Assembly (NCBI RefSeq): GCF_006064855.1
Contig: NZ_CP040753.1
Location: forward strand, 1,426,001-1,490,000
Direction of reading: 5' to 3'
DNA length: 64,000 nucleotides
From: Sulfitobacter sp. BSw21498
Lineage (GTDB): Bacteria; Pseudomonadota; Alphaproteobacteria; Rhodobacterales; Rhodobacteraceae
The notes beneath the pieces were generated by a model. The model ran no database searches, was not told where the DNA came from, and was given only the letters and a program-made list of their open reading frames with translations. A program made the translations under genes and the position numbers. This document shows positions 43,961 to 53,012 of this stretch, piece after piece (the first letter of the stretch is position 1; each line of letters opens with the position of its first letter).

Positions 43961-45001
43961 TTATTCAGAGTGCAACCGCGACACGATGCTGCTGGCTGTG
44001 ACCGTCCCGATCGTCTCTCCATCTTCGACGACAGGGATCGCCTGTCCATCGTCGCCGATTTTGCCAATCAGTTCCGAGACCGGCGTTTCTGCGGCAACGG
44101 CCCCGTCCGAACTGGCGGCCGGTGGTCCCATCACGTCGCGCGCCGTCAGCACGCCAAGCGGGTTCATATTGGCCACAAACTCCGCGACATAGTCCGACGC
44201 GGGGTTCGAGAAAATCTCGCGCGGGGTGCCGCATTGCACGATGCGCCCCCCCTCCATGATAGCGATGCGCCCGCCGAGCTTGAAGGCTTCGTCCAGATCA
44301 TGGCTGACGAAGATGATCGTGCGTTTAAGGTCGCGTTGCAGATCAAGCAGCTCGTCCTGCAAGCGGGTACGGATCAGCGGATCAAGCGCAGAGAAAGGCT
44401 CGTCCATCAAAAGGATCGGCGCTTCGGTGGCAAAGGCACGGGCCAGACCCACACGTTGCTGCATGCCGCCCGACAGCTCGCTGACCTTGCGGTCGGCCCA
44501 ATCGGCCAGTCCGACCAGTTTCAGCTGCGCCTCTGCCCGTTCAAGGCGTTCGCGTTTCGGCACATCCGCCAGTTCCAGCCCAAGCGCCACGTTGTCACGC
44601 ACTGTGCGCCACGGCAGTAATCCGAACTGCTGGAACACCATCGACACACATTCGCGGCGCACACGGCGCAGGTCAGCGGCAGAGCTTGCGGTGACGTCAC
44701 AGCTCCAGTCGCCATCATGCACCCGCACCGATCCGCGCGCCAGCGGGTTCAACCCGTTGACCGCGCGCAGCAAGGTGGATTTGCCTGACCCCGACAAGCC
44801 CATCAACACAAGGATCTCGCCCTGTTTGACGTCGAGCGAGCAGTTGTGCACCCCGAGGATCTGGCCGGTTTCGACCTCGATCTCGGCGCGGTCTTTGCCT
44901 GCATCCATCAAGGGCAGCGCCTTGGCCGGTTTCGTGCCGAACACGATGGATACGTTGTCGAATTCGACGGCGTTTGCGGGGTTGTTCATTTGATCGCTCA
45001 T
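43961..45001 (-). CDS. choV: Choline ABC transporter ATPase ChoV
   Basis: ProV/OpuAA-class ATPase of 346 residues. Walker A GLSGSGKST, signature LSGGMQQRVG, Walker B ILLMDEP and H-loop VSHDLDEA are intact. The C-terminal 75 residues form a short single CBS-like region (GDDGQAIPVVEDGETIGTVTASSIV), as in ChoV rather than the two-CBS ProV. The operon order choX-choW-choV and ChoX similarity support choline. It overlaps choW by ATGA. Confidence 0.9.
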   Translation of the reverse strand: MSDQMNNPANAVEFDNVSIVFGTKPAKALPLMDAGKDRAEIEVETGQILGVHNCSLDVKQGEILVLMGLSGSGKSTLLRAVNGLNPLARGSVRVHDGDWSCDVTASSAADLRRVRRECVSMVFQQFGLLPWRTVRDNVALGLELADVPKRERLERAEAQLKLVGLADWADRKVSELSGGMQQRVGLARAFATEAPILLMDEPFSALDPLIRTRLQDELLDLQRDLKRTIIFVSHDLDEAFKLGGRIAIMEGGRIVQCGTPREIFSNPASDYVAEFVANMNPLGVLTARDVMGPPAASSDGAVAAETPVSELIGKIGDDGQAIPVVEDGETIGTVTASSIVSRLHSE

Positions 45002-45831
45002 TTACGTGTCACCCGTAGCATCCGGTCCAGCATGATGGCGACCACCACGATGATCAGCCCCGATTCAAAGCCAAGCCCTGTGTTCACCTGATTAAGCGCC
45101 CGCACCACCGGCACGCCCAGACCATCGGCCCCCACAAGTGCTGCGATCACCACCATCGACAGCGACAGCATGATCGTCTGGTTCAGACCGGTCATAATCT
45201 GTGGCAAGGCATAGGGCAGTTCGATTTTCCACAAGGTCTGGCTGGGCTTTGCGCCAAAGGCTTGCGCGGCCTCAAGCAGCGCCTTGGGGGTCGATGCGAT
45301 GCCAAGCTGCGTCAGCCGGATCGGCGCGGGCAGTACAAAGATCACTGTTGCGATCAGCCCGGGCACCATGCCGATGCCGAAAAAGACAATCGCGGGAATT
45401 AGATAGACGAAGGTGGGCAGCGTCTGCATCAGATCGAGCACCGGTGCCATATAGCGATACATCCGCGGGCGGTGCGCAGCGGCGATGCCGATGGGGACGC
45501 CGACGCCCATACACACCACACAGGCCGACAGCACCAGCGTCAGGCTTTCGGTCGTTTCCTCCCAATAGTCCTGATTGAGGATGAACAAAAACCCCACCAC
45601 GATCAGCAACGGGGTTTTCCAGTTGCGCTGTATCGCCCATGTCAGCGCGCCGAAGACGGCGATGATGAACAGCGGATGTGGCGTTTGCAGCACCCAGAGG
45701 ATTGCGTCAATCAACCACTCCATCGCGACGGCCAGCCCGTCGAACAGCCACCCGGCGTTGATCAGCAACCAATCAAAGATCGCCTCTGCGGCGTCATCAA
45801 TCGGGATCTTATTGTCGGTGAGCCAGTTCAT
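44998..45831 (-). CDS. choW: Choline ABC transporter permease ChoW
   Basis: Inner-membrane permease of 277 residues, about six to seven hydrophobic helices, of the ProW/OpuAB type (LSACVVCMGVGVPIGIAAAHRP; LLEAAQAFGAKPSQTLWKIELPYALPQIMTGLNQT includes the EAA loop, quoted in part). It lies 86 bp downstream of choX across a terminator-like hairpin and overlaps choV by 4 bp. Confidence 0.9.
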   Translation of the reverse strand: MNWLTDNKIPIDDAAEAIFDWLLINAGWLFDGLAVAMEWLIDAILWVLQTPHPLFIIAVFGALTWAIQRNWKTPLLIVVGFLFILNQDYWEETTESLTLVLSACVVCMGVGVPIGIAAAHRPRMYRYMAPVLDLMQTLPTFVYLIPAIVFFGIGMVPGLIATVIFVLPAPIRLTQLGIASTPKALLEAAQAFGAKPSQTLWKIELPYALPQIMTGLNQTIMLSLSMVVIAALVGADGLGVPVVRALNQVNTGLGFESGLIIVVVAIMLDRMLRVTRK

Positions 45832-45867
45832 GGGAACCTCCGGAGGACTGTTATCGTGCGATCATAG

Positions 45868-45899
45868 CAAAAAGGGCCCGCCCAGTGGCAGGCCCTTTT
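45868..45899 (-). terminator. Intercistronic hairpin between choX and choW
   Basis: On the minus strand AAAAGGGCCTGCC pairs with GGCGGGCCCTTTT around a short loop. It follows the choX stop by about 18 bp. Such partial terminators after a binding-protein gene raise its transcript level over the permease genes. Confidence 0.65.
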
Positions 45900-45917
45900 C
45901 ACATTTTGTTGGATCAA

Positions 45918-46841
45918 TTACTCGACGATGGTCTTAGCGGCGGCCATCGCGTCGCCACCGTCACGTGTTGTGACGCCGTCCAGCCATGTGTTCAGCACGT
46001 CAGGGTTGGCCTTGATCCAGGCCGTTGCCGCATCGCGTGGCTCTTCGCCGTCATCCAGAATGGCACCCATGATTTCGTTTTCCATGGCGAGCGTGAATTC
46101 CAGATTGTTCAGCAGCTTGCCGACGTTCGGGCATTCTTCGACGAAACCGGCGCGGGTGTTGGTCGCAACTGTCGCCCCGCCCAGATCGGGCCCAAAGAAG
46201 TCGTCCCCGCCTTCAAGATAGGTCAGGTCAAAGTTCGCGTTCATCGGGTGCGGTTCCCAGCCAAGAAAGACGATCGGCTCGTCCTTGGCGGACAGGCGTT
46301 TCACCTGCGCTAGCATCCCCTGCTCGGAGGATTCCTTGACCTCGAATTCGGCCAGATCAAAAGCGTTGTCGTCAATCATCGACTGGATCAGACGGTTGCC
46401 GTCGTTACCGGGCTCGATGCCATAAATCTGGCCGTCCAGCGCGTCTGCATTGGCAGCGATATCGGCGAAGGTCTTGATCCCCAGATCGGCGGCGGCTTTG
46501 TTCACCGCCAGCGTGTATTTCGCGCCGGTCAGGTTGGTGCGCACAGTGTCAACCGTACCGTCTTCGCGGTAAGGCGCGATGTCGGCTTCCATTGTGGGCA
46601 TCCAGTTGCCAAGAAACACATCTATATCGCCCGCAGCCATCGACGTATACGTCACCGGAACGGAAAGGATTTTTACGTCGGTTTCATACCCCAATGCGTC
46701 CAGCACAACGGTGGTCGCAGCGGTTGTTGCGGTGATGTCGGTCCAGCCCACGTCGGAAAAAGTGATTTCGTCACAGCTGGCCGCAGCAAGGCTGCTGGCG
46801 AGCGACAAGGTAAGCGCGGTGGTTGCTGCAAGGATTTTCAT
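45918..46841 (-). CDS. choX: Choline-binding periplasmic protein ChoX
   Basis: Substrate-binding protein of 307 residues with a signal peptide (MKILAATTALTLSLASSLAAAS). The mature part closely matches ChoX of Sinorhizobium: FSDVGWTDITATTAATTVVL, SVPVTYTSM, VFLGNWMPTMEADI, YGIEPGNDGNRLI and FLGWEPHPMNANF, with Trp and Tyr residues expected for the aromatic box that binds the choline head group. Choline can be oxidised to glycine betaine, an osmoprotectant and carbon source. Start at 46841 is supported by GGGAG upstream. Confidence 0.93.
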   Translation of the reverse strand: MKILAATTALTLSLASSLAAASCDEITFSDVGWTDITATTAATTVVLDALGYETDVKILSVPVTYTSMAAGDIDVFLGNWMPTMEADIAPYREDGTVDTVRTNLTGAKYTLAVNKAAADLGIKTFADIAANADALDGQIYGIEPGNDGNRLIQSMIDDNAFDLAEFEVKESSEQGMLAQVKRLSAKDEPIVFLGWEPHPMNANFDLTYLEGGDDFFGPDLGGATVATNTRAGFVEECPNVGKLLNNLEFTLAMENEIMGAILDDGEEPRDAATAWIKANPDVLNTWLDGVTTRDGGDAMAAAKTIVE

Positions 46842-46963
46842 GGCAGAGGAACTCCCGTTATGTTTATTGTTGGTCGCGCAATAGAGCGCTATCGCGCCCT
46901 TCGATGCAACCCGATTTCTATAGGACCGCGCGGCATGATGCAGCGCGGACAAGGAGAAAACCA

Positions 46964-47017
46964 ATGATCTGCATGCCCCATTATCACCGTCCGTTTTACG
47001 CAGGTCGCCCCGCGTGA
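46964..47017 (+). CDS. 17-residue leader peptide upstream of DgoK-like gene
   Basis: A short open frame encoding MICMPHYHRPFYAGRPA is preceded by an excellent RBS (AAGGAGA at 46951-46957, 6-base spacer). Its TGA stop overlaps the GTG start of the next gene (GTGA). The next gene has no RBS of its own, so its translation should depend on this leader. The peptide is rich in Pro, His and Tyr. I do not recognise it as a known attenuator peptide. Confidence 0.65.
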   Translation: MICMPHYHRPFYAGRPA

Positions 47018-47901
47018 GCGGCGCAAGCCCTGCGTGGATCGGCGTCGATGTGTCGAACGGACACGTGCATTTGTGGGTGCATGATCCCCGTGGTGACGTG
47101 CTGGCACAGGCCGACGGGCCAGTTGCCGATTTGCCCGCCGAGGCGGGGTTTGTTGCCGCACTGACCGACCTGCTGTCACCCTATTTGTCAGAGCACCAGC
47201 GCTTGCCGGTGATTGTGGCTGGGCTGCCCGCCCTGCCCGCACACAGTCTGAGGCCGGTGCCAGCGCTGCCCGTTGACGGGTTGTTGGGGCTGGATGCCGA
47301 CGACCCACGCTTGGATTTACGCGCGGTGCCGGGGCTGAAACAGGCCAGTCCGCCCCAGATTATGCAAGGCCCCGAAACCGCGATCGCGGGCTACCTGCAG
47401 GGACTGCCAGAGTTCGACGGCGTGATCTGCACCCTTGATGCGCAGTCCACATGGAGCCACATCAGCGCGCGCGAGGTGGTCAGCTTTCAAACATTCGTGA
47501 CACCCGCGATGGCACTCCAGCTTGGCGGTGCCGCCCCCCTGTCGCAGGCCGTTGCCGGCACGACGCTGATTGAAGAGACGTTTGACACGGCCGTGAATGA
47601 CATCATGGCCCGCCCTCAAGGCTTTGGTACCGCCCTTGCCGAGATTTCTGCGCAAGCCGCCCTTGAGGGGACCAGCCCCGATGCAGGCTGGTCGCGGCTG
47701 ATGGGGGCTCTGATCGGGCTCGAGCTTGCCGGATCGCGCCCCTACTGGCTGGGCCGCGAAGTCGTGATCCTATCGGACAGCCCGCTCTCCGCGCTGTATG
47801 CGCGCGCCCTAAAAGCTCAGGGCGTCGTGGCACAAGATGTCTCGCGCAGGGAGCATCTGCGCACAGGGCTTCAGGTCTGTGCAGAGGCGAGCGTCGGCTG
47901 A
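47014..47901 (+). CDS. DgoK-like (2-dehydro-3-deoxygalactonokinase family) protein, motifs degenerate
   Basis: 295-residue protein starting at GTG, coupled to the preceding 17-codon leader. The family is recognised from GVDVSNGHVHLWV at the N-terminus, VPGLKQASPPQIMQGPETAIAGYL, and FQTFVTPAMALQLGG. Key kinase positions differ: the usual GTSNLRAW phosphate loop reads VSNGHVHLW, and the usual GTHSKW reads AQSTW. It may therefore not phosphorylate KDGal. No sugar-acid catabolic genes are adjacent; choXWV is divergent and the dpp operon convergent. Confidence 0.7.
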   Translation: MSGASPAWIGVDVSNGHVHLWVHDPRGDVLAQADGPVADLPAEAGFVAALTDLLSPYLSEHQRLPVIVAGLPALPAHSLRPVPALPVDGLLGLDADDPRLDLRAVPGLKQASPPQIMQGPETAIAGYLQGLPEFDGVICTLDAQSTWSHISAREVVSFQTFVTPAMALQLGGAAPLSQAVAGTTLIEETFDTAVNDIMARPQGFGTALAEISAQAALEGTSPDAGWSRLMGALIGLELAGSRPYWLGREVVILSDSPLSALYARALKAQGVVAQDVSRREHLRTGLQVCAEASVG

Positions 47902-47962
47902 CCAGACGGGCTCACCTAACCAGACGGGCCCACCTAAGGGGAAGCCCCCGGCCTTAGGCCGG
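47902..47962. repeat. 18-bp tandem repeat and hairpin between dgoK-like gene and dppF
   Basis: CCAGACGGGCYCACCTAA occurs twice in tandem (from 47902), followed by CCCCGGCC-TTA-GGCCGGGG. The TTA in the loop is the dppF stop codon read on the minus strand. The hairpin probably acts as a terminator for both convergent units. Confidence 0.55.
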
Positions 47963-48925
47963 GGTGCCACCGTTTTCGGGAAAGAAGCAGGCCGCCGCAT
48001 GGTGGCCTTGGGTCAGTTCGGGCCGTTCAGCACGGCATTTATCCTGCACCTTCCAGCACCGTGGCGCAAAGGGGCACCCGTCGGGAATGGCTAAGGGCGA
48101 TGGCAATTCGCCCTGCAGCTTGATCCGTTCTTTCGCGGCACGCGGGTCTGCCTGCGGCGTCGCCGACAGCAGCGCTTTGGCATAAGGATGAAACGGCGTG
48201 CCGAACACATCCTCGCGGCTACCGCGTTCGACGGCACGGCCCAGATACATCACGATCACCTCGTCGGCGACGTGACGCACAACGCTGAGGTCGTGCGAGA
48301 TGAACAGATAGGCCAGCTGCAGACGTTCTTGCAAATCAACCAGCAAGTTCAGTACCGAGCTTTGGATCGACAGGTCCAACGCCGAGACAGGTTCGTCCAG
48401 CACCAACACCTTGGGGTCCAGCATCAGCGCGCGGGCAATCGCGATCCGTTGGCGTTGCCCCCCCGAGAACATATGCGGGTAGCGGTCAAAATGTTCGGGA
48501 CGCAGGCCCACTAGACCCAGCATTTCACGCGCTTTGGCGGTGCGATCCTTGCGGCTCATGTCGGGGCGGTTGATCTTGAGCGGTTCCTCGAGGATCGCAC
48601 CGATCCGCTGGCGCGGGTTCAGCGAACCATAGGGATCTTGAAACACGATCTGCACCGACTTGCGCAACGACGCCCAGTGTTCGCGCACCACCGGTTTGCC
48701 GTCCAGCGTCAGCGATCCCGCGGTCGGATCTTCGATCATGGTGACCATCCGCGCGAGCGTCGATTTCCCGCAGCCGCTTTCGCCCACAACGGCCAGTGTC
48801 TTGCCGGGGTAAAGCGTGAAATCCAGCCCTGCCACCGCCTTGAGAGTTTGCGGCTTGCGAAACAGCCCGCCGCCGACCTCGTAGTGGCGTTCAAGCGCGG
48901 TTGCAGTCATCACAGGTGCGGTCAT
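47954..48925 (-). CDS. dppF: Dipeptide/oligopeptide ABC transporter ATPase DppF
   Basis: ATPase of 323 residues for a peptide importer. Walker A GESGCGKST, signature SGGQRQRI and Walker B LVLDEPVSALD are intact, and the C-terminal oligo_HPY motif PDGCPFAPRCWKVQDKC has the cysteines expected for peptide/nickel transporter ATPases. Start at 48925 overlaps the dppD stop as ATGA; an upstream in-frame ATG would enlarge the overlap. Last gene of the operon. Confidence 0.93.
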   Translation of the reverse strand: MTAPVMTATALERHYEVGGGLFRKPQTLKAVAGLDFTLYPGKTLAVVGESGCGKSTLARMVTMIEDPTAGSLTLDGKPVVREHWASLRKSVQIVFQDPYGSLNPRQRIGAILEEPLKINRPDMSRKDRTAKAREMLGLVGLRPEHFDRYPHMFSGGQRQRIAIARALMLDPKVLVLDEPVSALDLSIQSSVLNLLVDLQERLQLAYLFISHDLSVVRHVADEVIVMYLGRAVERGSREDVFGTPFHPYAKALLSATPQADPRAAKERIKLQGELPSPLAIPDGCPFAPRCWKVQDKCRAERPELTQGHHAAACFFPENGGTPA

Positions 48926-49899
48926 GATGCGACCCTTTCGTCTGTATTCAAAGGGTAGAAACAACGCGCATAGCCCAGATCAGGGCCCAAAGCGGGCGGT
49001 GCTTCGGCTTTGCATTTGGCGTTGGCGAATTTGCAGCGTGGCGAGAACAGGCAGCCTGCGGGGCGGTCGAACTGCCCCGGCACCACGCCTGGAATTGTCG
49101 GCAGCCGTTTCTCTGTCGCCCGTTCTGGCAACGCATCCAGCAGCGCCGACGTATAGGGGTGATGCGGCGTGTCAAACAGCGGGATCACCGGCTGCTCTTC
49201 GATCTTTTGGCCCGCATATTGAACGCTGACGCGTTCGGCGGTTTCCGCAACGACGCCCATATCGTGCGTGATCAAGACCAGCCCCATGCCGGTTTCCTCG
49301 CGCAAGGACGCCAGCAGATCAAGAATCTGCGCCTGAATGGTCACATCCAGCGCCGTGGTAGGTTCGTCCGCAATCAACAGCTTGGGCTTGCAGGCAATCG
49401 CCATGGCGATCATCACACGCTGGTTCATCCCGCCCGACATCTGGTGCGGAAAGGCGGACAGCCGCTTTTCGGGATCGGGGATACCGACCTGTTCAAACAG
49501 CTCAATCGCCCGTTTCTGGCGTTCGCGGCGGCCCATGCCAAGGTGGACCCGCAGGGCCTCGCGGATTTGCCAGCCGACGGTGAAACACGGGTTCAGTGAT
49601 GACATCGGTTCCTGAAAGATCATCGCCAGATCATTGCCGACAATCTTGCGGCGCGCTTTGGCGCCCATCGTCAGCAGGTTGTGCCCGTCAAAGGTCAGCT
49701 CGTCCGCGGTGACGGTAGCCGTCCAGGGCAGCAGCCCCATCAACGCCAGCATTGACACGGATTTACCCGACCCGCTTTCCCCCACAATCGCGAGGATTTC
49801 GCTTTCGTTCACGTCTTGGTCGACGCCGTCCACCGCCCGGAACTTGCCCGAGGCCGTGGCGAAATCAACGCTTAGGTTTCTGATACGCAAAAGTGTCAT
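48922..49899 (-). CDS. dppD: Dipeptide ABC transporter ATPase DppD
   Basis: ATPase of 325 residues, partner of DppF. Walker A GESGSGKSV, signature MSGGMNQRV, Walker B LLIADEPTTALD, H-loop ITHDMGVV, and the C-terminal oligo_HPY motif PAGCLFSPRCKFANAKC. The start lies 3 bp after the dppC stop. The two ATPases differ in sequence, as usual for Dpp/Opp systems. Confidence 0.93.
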   Translation of the reverse strand: MTLLRIRNLSVDFATASGKFRAVDGVDQDVNESEILAIVGESGSGKSVSMLALMGLLPWTATVTADELTFDGHNLLTMGAKARRKIVGNDLAMIFQEPMSSLNPCFTVGWQIREALRVHLGMGRRERQKRAIELFEQVGIPDPEKRLSAFPHQMSGGMNQRVMIAMAIACKPKLLIADEPTTALDVTIQAQILDLLASLREETGMGLVLITHDMGVVAETAERVSVQYAGQKIEEQPVIPLFDTPHHPYTSALLDALPERATEKRLPTIPGVVPGQFDRPAGCLFSPRCKFANAKCKAEAPPALGPDLGYARCFYPLNTDERVAS

Positions 49900-49902
49900 G
49901 GC

Positions 49903-50808
49903 TCAGCTCCGTTTCAGTTTCGGATCAAGCGCGTCGCGCAGGCCGTCACCCATGAGGTTGATCGCAAGTACGGTCACAAGGATCGCCACGCCGGGGAAGG
50001 TCACGACCCACCATGCACGCAGGATGAACTCGCGTGCTTCGGCCAGCATGGTGCCCCATTCAGGTGTGGGCGGCTGCGCCCCCATCCCCAGAAAGCCCAA
50101 GGCAGCCGCATCAAGGATCGCGGTCGAAAACGACAGGGCGGCCTGCACGATGATCGGCGCAAGACAGTTTGGCAGCACGGTGACGAACATCAGCCGGACT
50201 ATCCCTGCCCCTGCGACACGCGCCGAGGTTACGTAATCTTTTTGCCGTTCTGACATGACGCTGGCGCGGGTCAGACGCACATAGTGAGGCTGCAAAACAA
50301 TCGCGATGGCAATCATCGCGTTGGTCAGCGATGGTCCGAGGATCGCCACCAGCACGAGCGCCAGCAGCAACGACGGGAACGCCAAAACGATATCCATCAC
50401 CCGCATGATGATGCTATCGACCCATTTGGGCGCAAAGCCCGCGATCAGGCCGATGATGATGCCGCCGCTCGCCGCGATGGAGACTACAACGACCCCCACA
50501 AAGAAAGAATAGCGCGCGCCCACGATCAAGCGCGACAGCATATCGCGTCCCAGCGGGTCGGTGCCCAGAATATGGTTCCAGCTACCGCCCTCCTGCCACG
50601 CGGGGGGCTGTAGGGTGGCGGCGCGGAATTGCTCGGTTGCGTCATGAGGCGCAACCCAAGGGCCGAACAGCGCCAGAAAGGCGAAGACCGCAAAGATATA
50701 CAGCCCGATGACAGCGCCACGGTTTTCGCGGAAGTAGAACCAGAATTCGCGCAAGCGGCCCGGACGTTCCTGAACCATTGCGGCTTCGGCAGAGAGTGCG
50801 TCGTCCAT
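49903..50808 (-). CDS. dppC: Dipeptide ABC transporter permease DppC
   Basis: Inner-membrane permease of 301 residues. After a cytoplasmic N-terminus there is OppC_N (FRENRGAVIGLYIFAVF) and a BPD_transp_1 domain (GTDPLGRDMLSRLIVGARYS; coupling region RVAGAGIVRLMFVTVLPNCLAPI). About six helices. The stop-to-start gap from dppB is 1 bp. Confidence 0.93.
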   Translation of the reverse strand: MDDALSAEAAMVQERPGRLREFWFYFRENRGAVIGLYIFAVFAFLALFGPWVAPHDATEQFRAATLQPPAWQEGGSWNHILGTDPLGRDMLSRLIVGARYSFFVGVVVVSIAASGGIIIGLIAGFAPKWVDSIIMRVMDIVLAFPSLLLALVLVAILGPSLTNAMIAIAIVLQPHYVRLTRASVMSERQKDYVTSARVAGAGIVRLMFVTVLPNCLAPIIVQAALSFSTAILDAAALGFLGMGAQPPTPEWGTMLAEAREFILRAWWVVTFPGVAILVTVLAINLMGDGLRDALDPKLKRS

Positions 50809-50809
50809 A

Positions 50810-51817
50810 TTATCGCTTTCTGATTTTGGGGTTGATGACGCCGTACAGCATGTCGACGGTCAGGTTCACGACCATCACCATCACAGCAATCAGCAGCAGC
50901 CCGCCCTGAACCACGGGGTAATCGCGGCGGAAAATACTATCGACCATCCACTTGCCGATGCCCGGCCAGCTAAAGATCGTTTCGGTCAGGATCGCGCCGG
51001 CCAGCAGCGTGCCCACCGACAGACCAATCACGGTGATCACGGGGATCAGCGCATTACGCAGCGCGTGGATGCCGTTGATCCGTCCCGGAGACATACCCTT
51101 AGCGCGGGCGGTACGGATATAATCCTCGCCCAAGACTTCAAGCATAGCCGACCGCGTCTGGCGTGCGATCACGGCCAGCGGGATCGTCCCCAGCACAATC
51201 GTCGGCAAGATCAGATGCCGCACCGCCGAAATAAACGCGCCCTTCTGGCCTGACGCCAGACTGTCGATCAGCATAAAGCCGCTGGGGTTGGGGAAATAAT
51301 ACAGCAGATCGATCCGCCCCGACACAGGCGTCCATTGCAGGTTGCCCGAAAAGACGATGATCAGCAGCAACGCCCACCAGAAGATCGGCATCGAATAGCC
51401 CACCAGTGCCGTCGACATCAGCGCCCGGTCAAAGAACTTGCCACGGTTCACCGCCGCAATCACCCCCGCCGGAAGGCCAAGCGCGATGGCAAAGATCATC
51501 GCACAGACCGACAGCTCAAGCGTCGCGGGGAACAGCGTAAAGAATTCATCGAACACCGGGCGTTTGGTGACAAAGCTGTTGCCCAGATCGCCCTGAAGCA
51601 CGCCGGTTAGATAATCCCAGAATTGCACATAGATCGGCTGGTCATAGCCGAATTGTTTGGCCAGTTGGGCATAGCGTTCGTCAGAGATGCCACGCTCGCC
51701 CGCCATCACCTGAATGGGGTCGCCGGGCAGCGCGCGGATGAACCCGAAGGAGATCAGCGTCACCCCGATAAAGGTCGGGATGAACGTCAGCAGACGTCCC
51801 AGAACATAGTTCAGCAT
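50810..51817 (-). CDS. dppB: Dipeptide ABC transporter permease DppB
   Basis: Inner-membrane permease of 335 residues with the DppB/OppB N-terminus (LGRLLTFIPTFIGVTLISFGFIRALPGDPI, in part) and the coupling region RTARAKGMSPGRINGIHALRNALIPV. About six helices. Its start overlaps the peptidase stop by 7 bp (ATGCTGA), so translation of the peptidase and permease is linked. Confidence 0.94.
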   Translation of the reverse strand: MLNYVLGRLLTFIPTFIGVTLISFGFIRALPGDPIQVMAGERGISDERYAQLAKQFGYDQPIYVQFWDYLTGVLQGDLGNSFVTKRPVFDEFFTLFPATLELSVCAMIFAIALGLPAGVIAAVNRGKFFDRALMSTALVGYSMPIFWWALLLIIVFSGNLQWTPVSGRIDLLYYFPNPSGFMLIDSLASGQKGAFISAVRHLILPTIVLGTIPLAVIARQTRSAMLEVLGEDYIRTARAKGMSPGRINGIHALRNALIPVITVIGLSVGTLLAGAILTETIFSWPGIGKWMVDSIFRRDYPVVQGGLLLIAVMVMVVNLTVDMLYGVINPKIRKR

Positions 51818-52920
51818 TTTATCACCATCAGCTCTTTGGGGAAGTTTGTCAGCGTTTCATAGCCATTGTCGGTAATCAGCACGTCATCTTCGATGCGCAC
51901 GCCAAAATTTCCGATCTCGTAGAGTCCGGGCTCATTCGTGTAAACCGTTCCGGCGGGTAAAGTCATGTGATTGCCGCGCATGATATAGGGGGCCTCGTGG
52001 ACTTCGCGGCCCAGACCGTGGCCGGTCTTGGTACGGATACGGTCACCATAGGGCGACGCTTCAAGCACAGAAATCACGGCGTCGTCGATGTCGTGCGCAG
52101 ACACCCCTGCGCGGGTCACGGCAAGGCCGGCCATATTGGCGCGCAGCACGGTATCATACACATCGCGCCCCTCGTCGGTCACGTGATCCAGAAAAACGGT
52201 GCGGGTAATGTCGGCGGCAAAGCCGTTCTTGCGCGCGCCGAAATCCAGCAGCAGCGCGTCGCCTGCCTTGACCGCGTAATCCTCGCGCGCGTGGGCATGG
52301 GGGCGGGCCGATCCGTCTGCGGCGGCCACGATGGGACCAAAGGACAGGTCATCCGCCCCTTCGGCAAACAGCGCCTGCACCAGCGTCTGTTCAATCTGCT
52401 TTTCGCTCTGGCCCAGCTTGACGCTGTCCAGCGTCCGCTGCAGGGCGCGTTCGGAAATCGCGATGGCCTCGCGCAGGGCGGAAATATCTTCGGGGGTTTT
52501 GATCATCCGCAGGGCCGAGATTTCGCGCTCTGCATCGGTGATGGTCAGATCGGGCTGCGCAGTCTTGAACGCATGGTGCACGAACACGCGCATCACCTGC
52601 CCCTCAACCGCCAGCGACGAGATGCCCAAATGCTGCGTCAGCGCGGCAAAGGCATCGGCATAGCCCGTCTGATCACGCCAATCGAATACCGCGCCGTCAA
52701 ATCCGACCGTGTCCCAGCTGCCCAGCTCGAGGTTCGGCAACAGCACAGCCGCGGGTTTATCCGCGGGGATCACCAGAACAAAGGGGCGTTCGTGGCTCAT
52801 AAAGCTTTGGCCGACAGCGCGCGAAAAATTGGGCCCGGGCACCAGCGCCACGGCATCGACACCCAAAATGGCGGCCACAGCGGCATAGTCGGCAAGACGT
52901 TGAGAGAGATTTTCTGACAC
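51811..52920 (-). CDS. M24-family Xaa-Pro aminopeptidase/dipeptidase
   Basis: Cytosolic metallopeptidase of 369 residues. The N-terminal creatinase-like domain is followed by the pita-bread M24 domain with the dinuclear metal ligands visible: Asp in LLDFGARKNGF and AADITRTVF, His in GHGLGREVHEAPYI, Glu in TNEPGLY and Glu in GVRIEDDVL. It probably hydrolyses proline-containing peptides imported by the Dpp system in whose operon it sits, between dppA and dppB. Confidence 0.92.
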   Translation of the reverse strand: MSENLSQRLADYAAVAAILGVDAVALVPGPNFSRAVGQSFMSHERPFVLVIPADKPAAVLLPNLELGSWDTVGFDGAVFDWRDQTGYADAFAALTQHLGISSLAVEGQVMRVFVHHAFKTAQPDLTITDAEREISALRMIKTPEDISALREAIAISERALQRTLDSVKLGQSEKQIEQTLVQALFAEGADDLSFGPIVAAADGSARPHAHAREDYAVKAGDALLLDFGARKNGFAADITRTVFLDHVTDEGRDVYDTVLRANMAGLAVTRAGVSAHDIDDAVISVLEASPYGDRIRTKTGHGLGREVHEAPYIMRGNHMTLPAGTVYTNEPGLYEIGNFGVRIEDDVLITDNGYETLTNFPKELMVIKC

Positions 52921-53012
52921 GGGGGCTTGCGCCTTTCGTTAACGTGGCCGGGGCCTAGAATAGAGGAAGGGACGGCGCGATATGCACCGTCCCCATTGCT
53001 TTGTGGTCGCTG

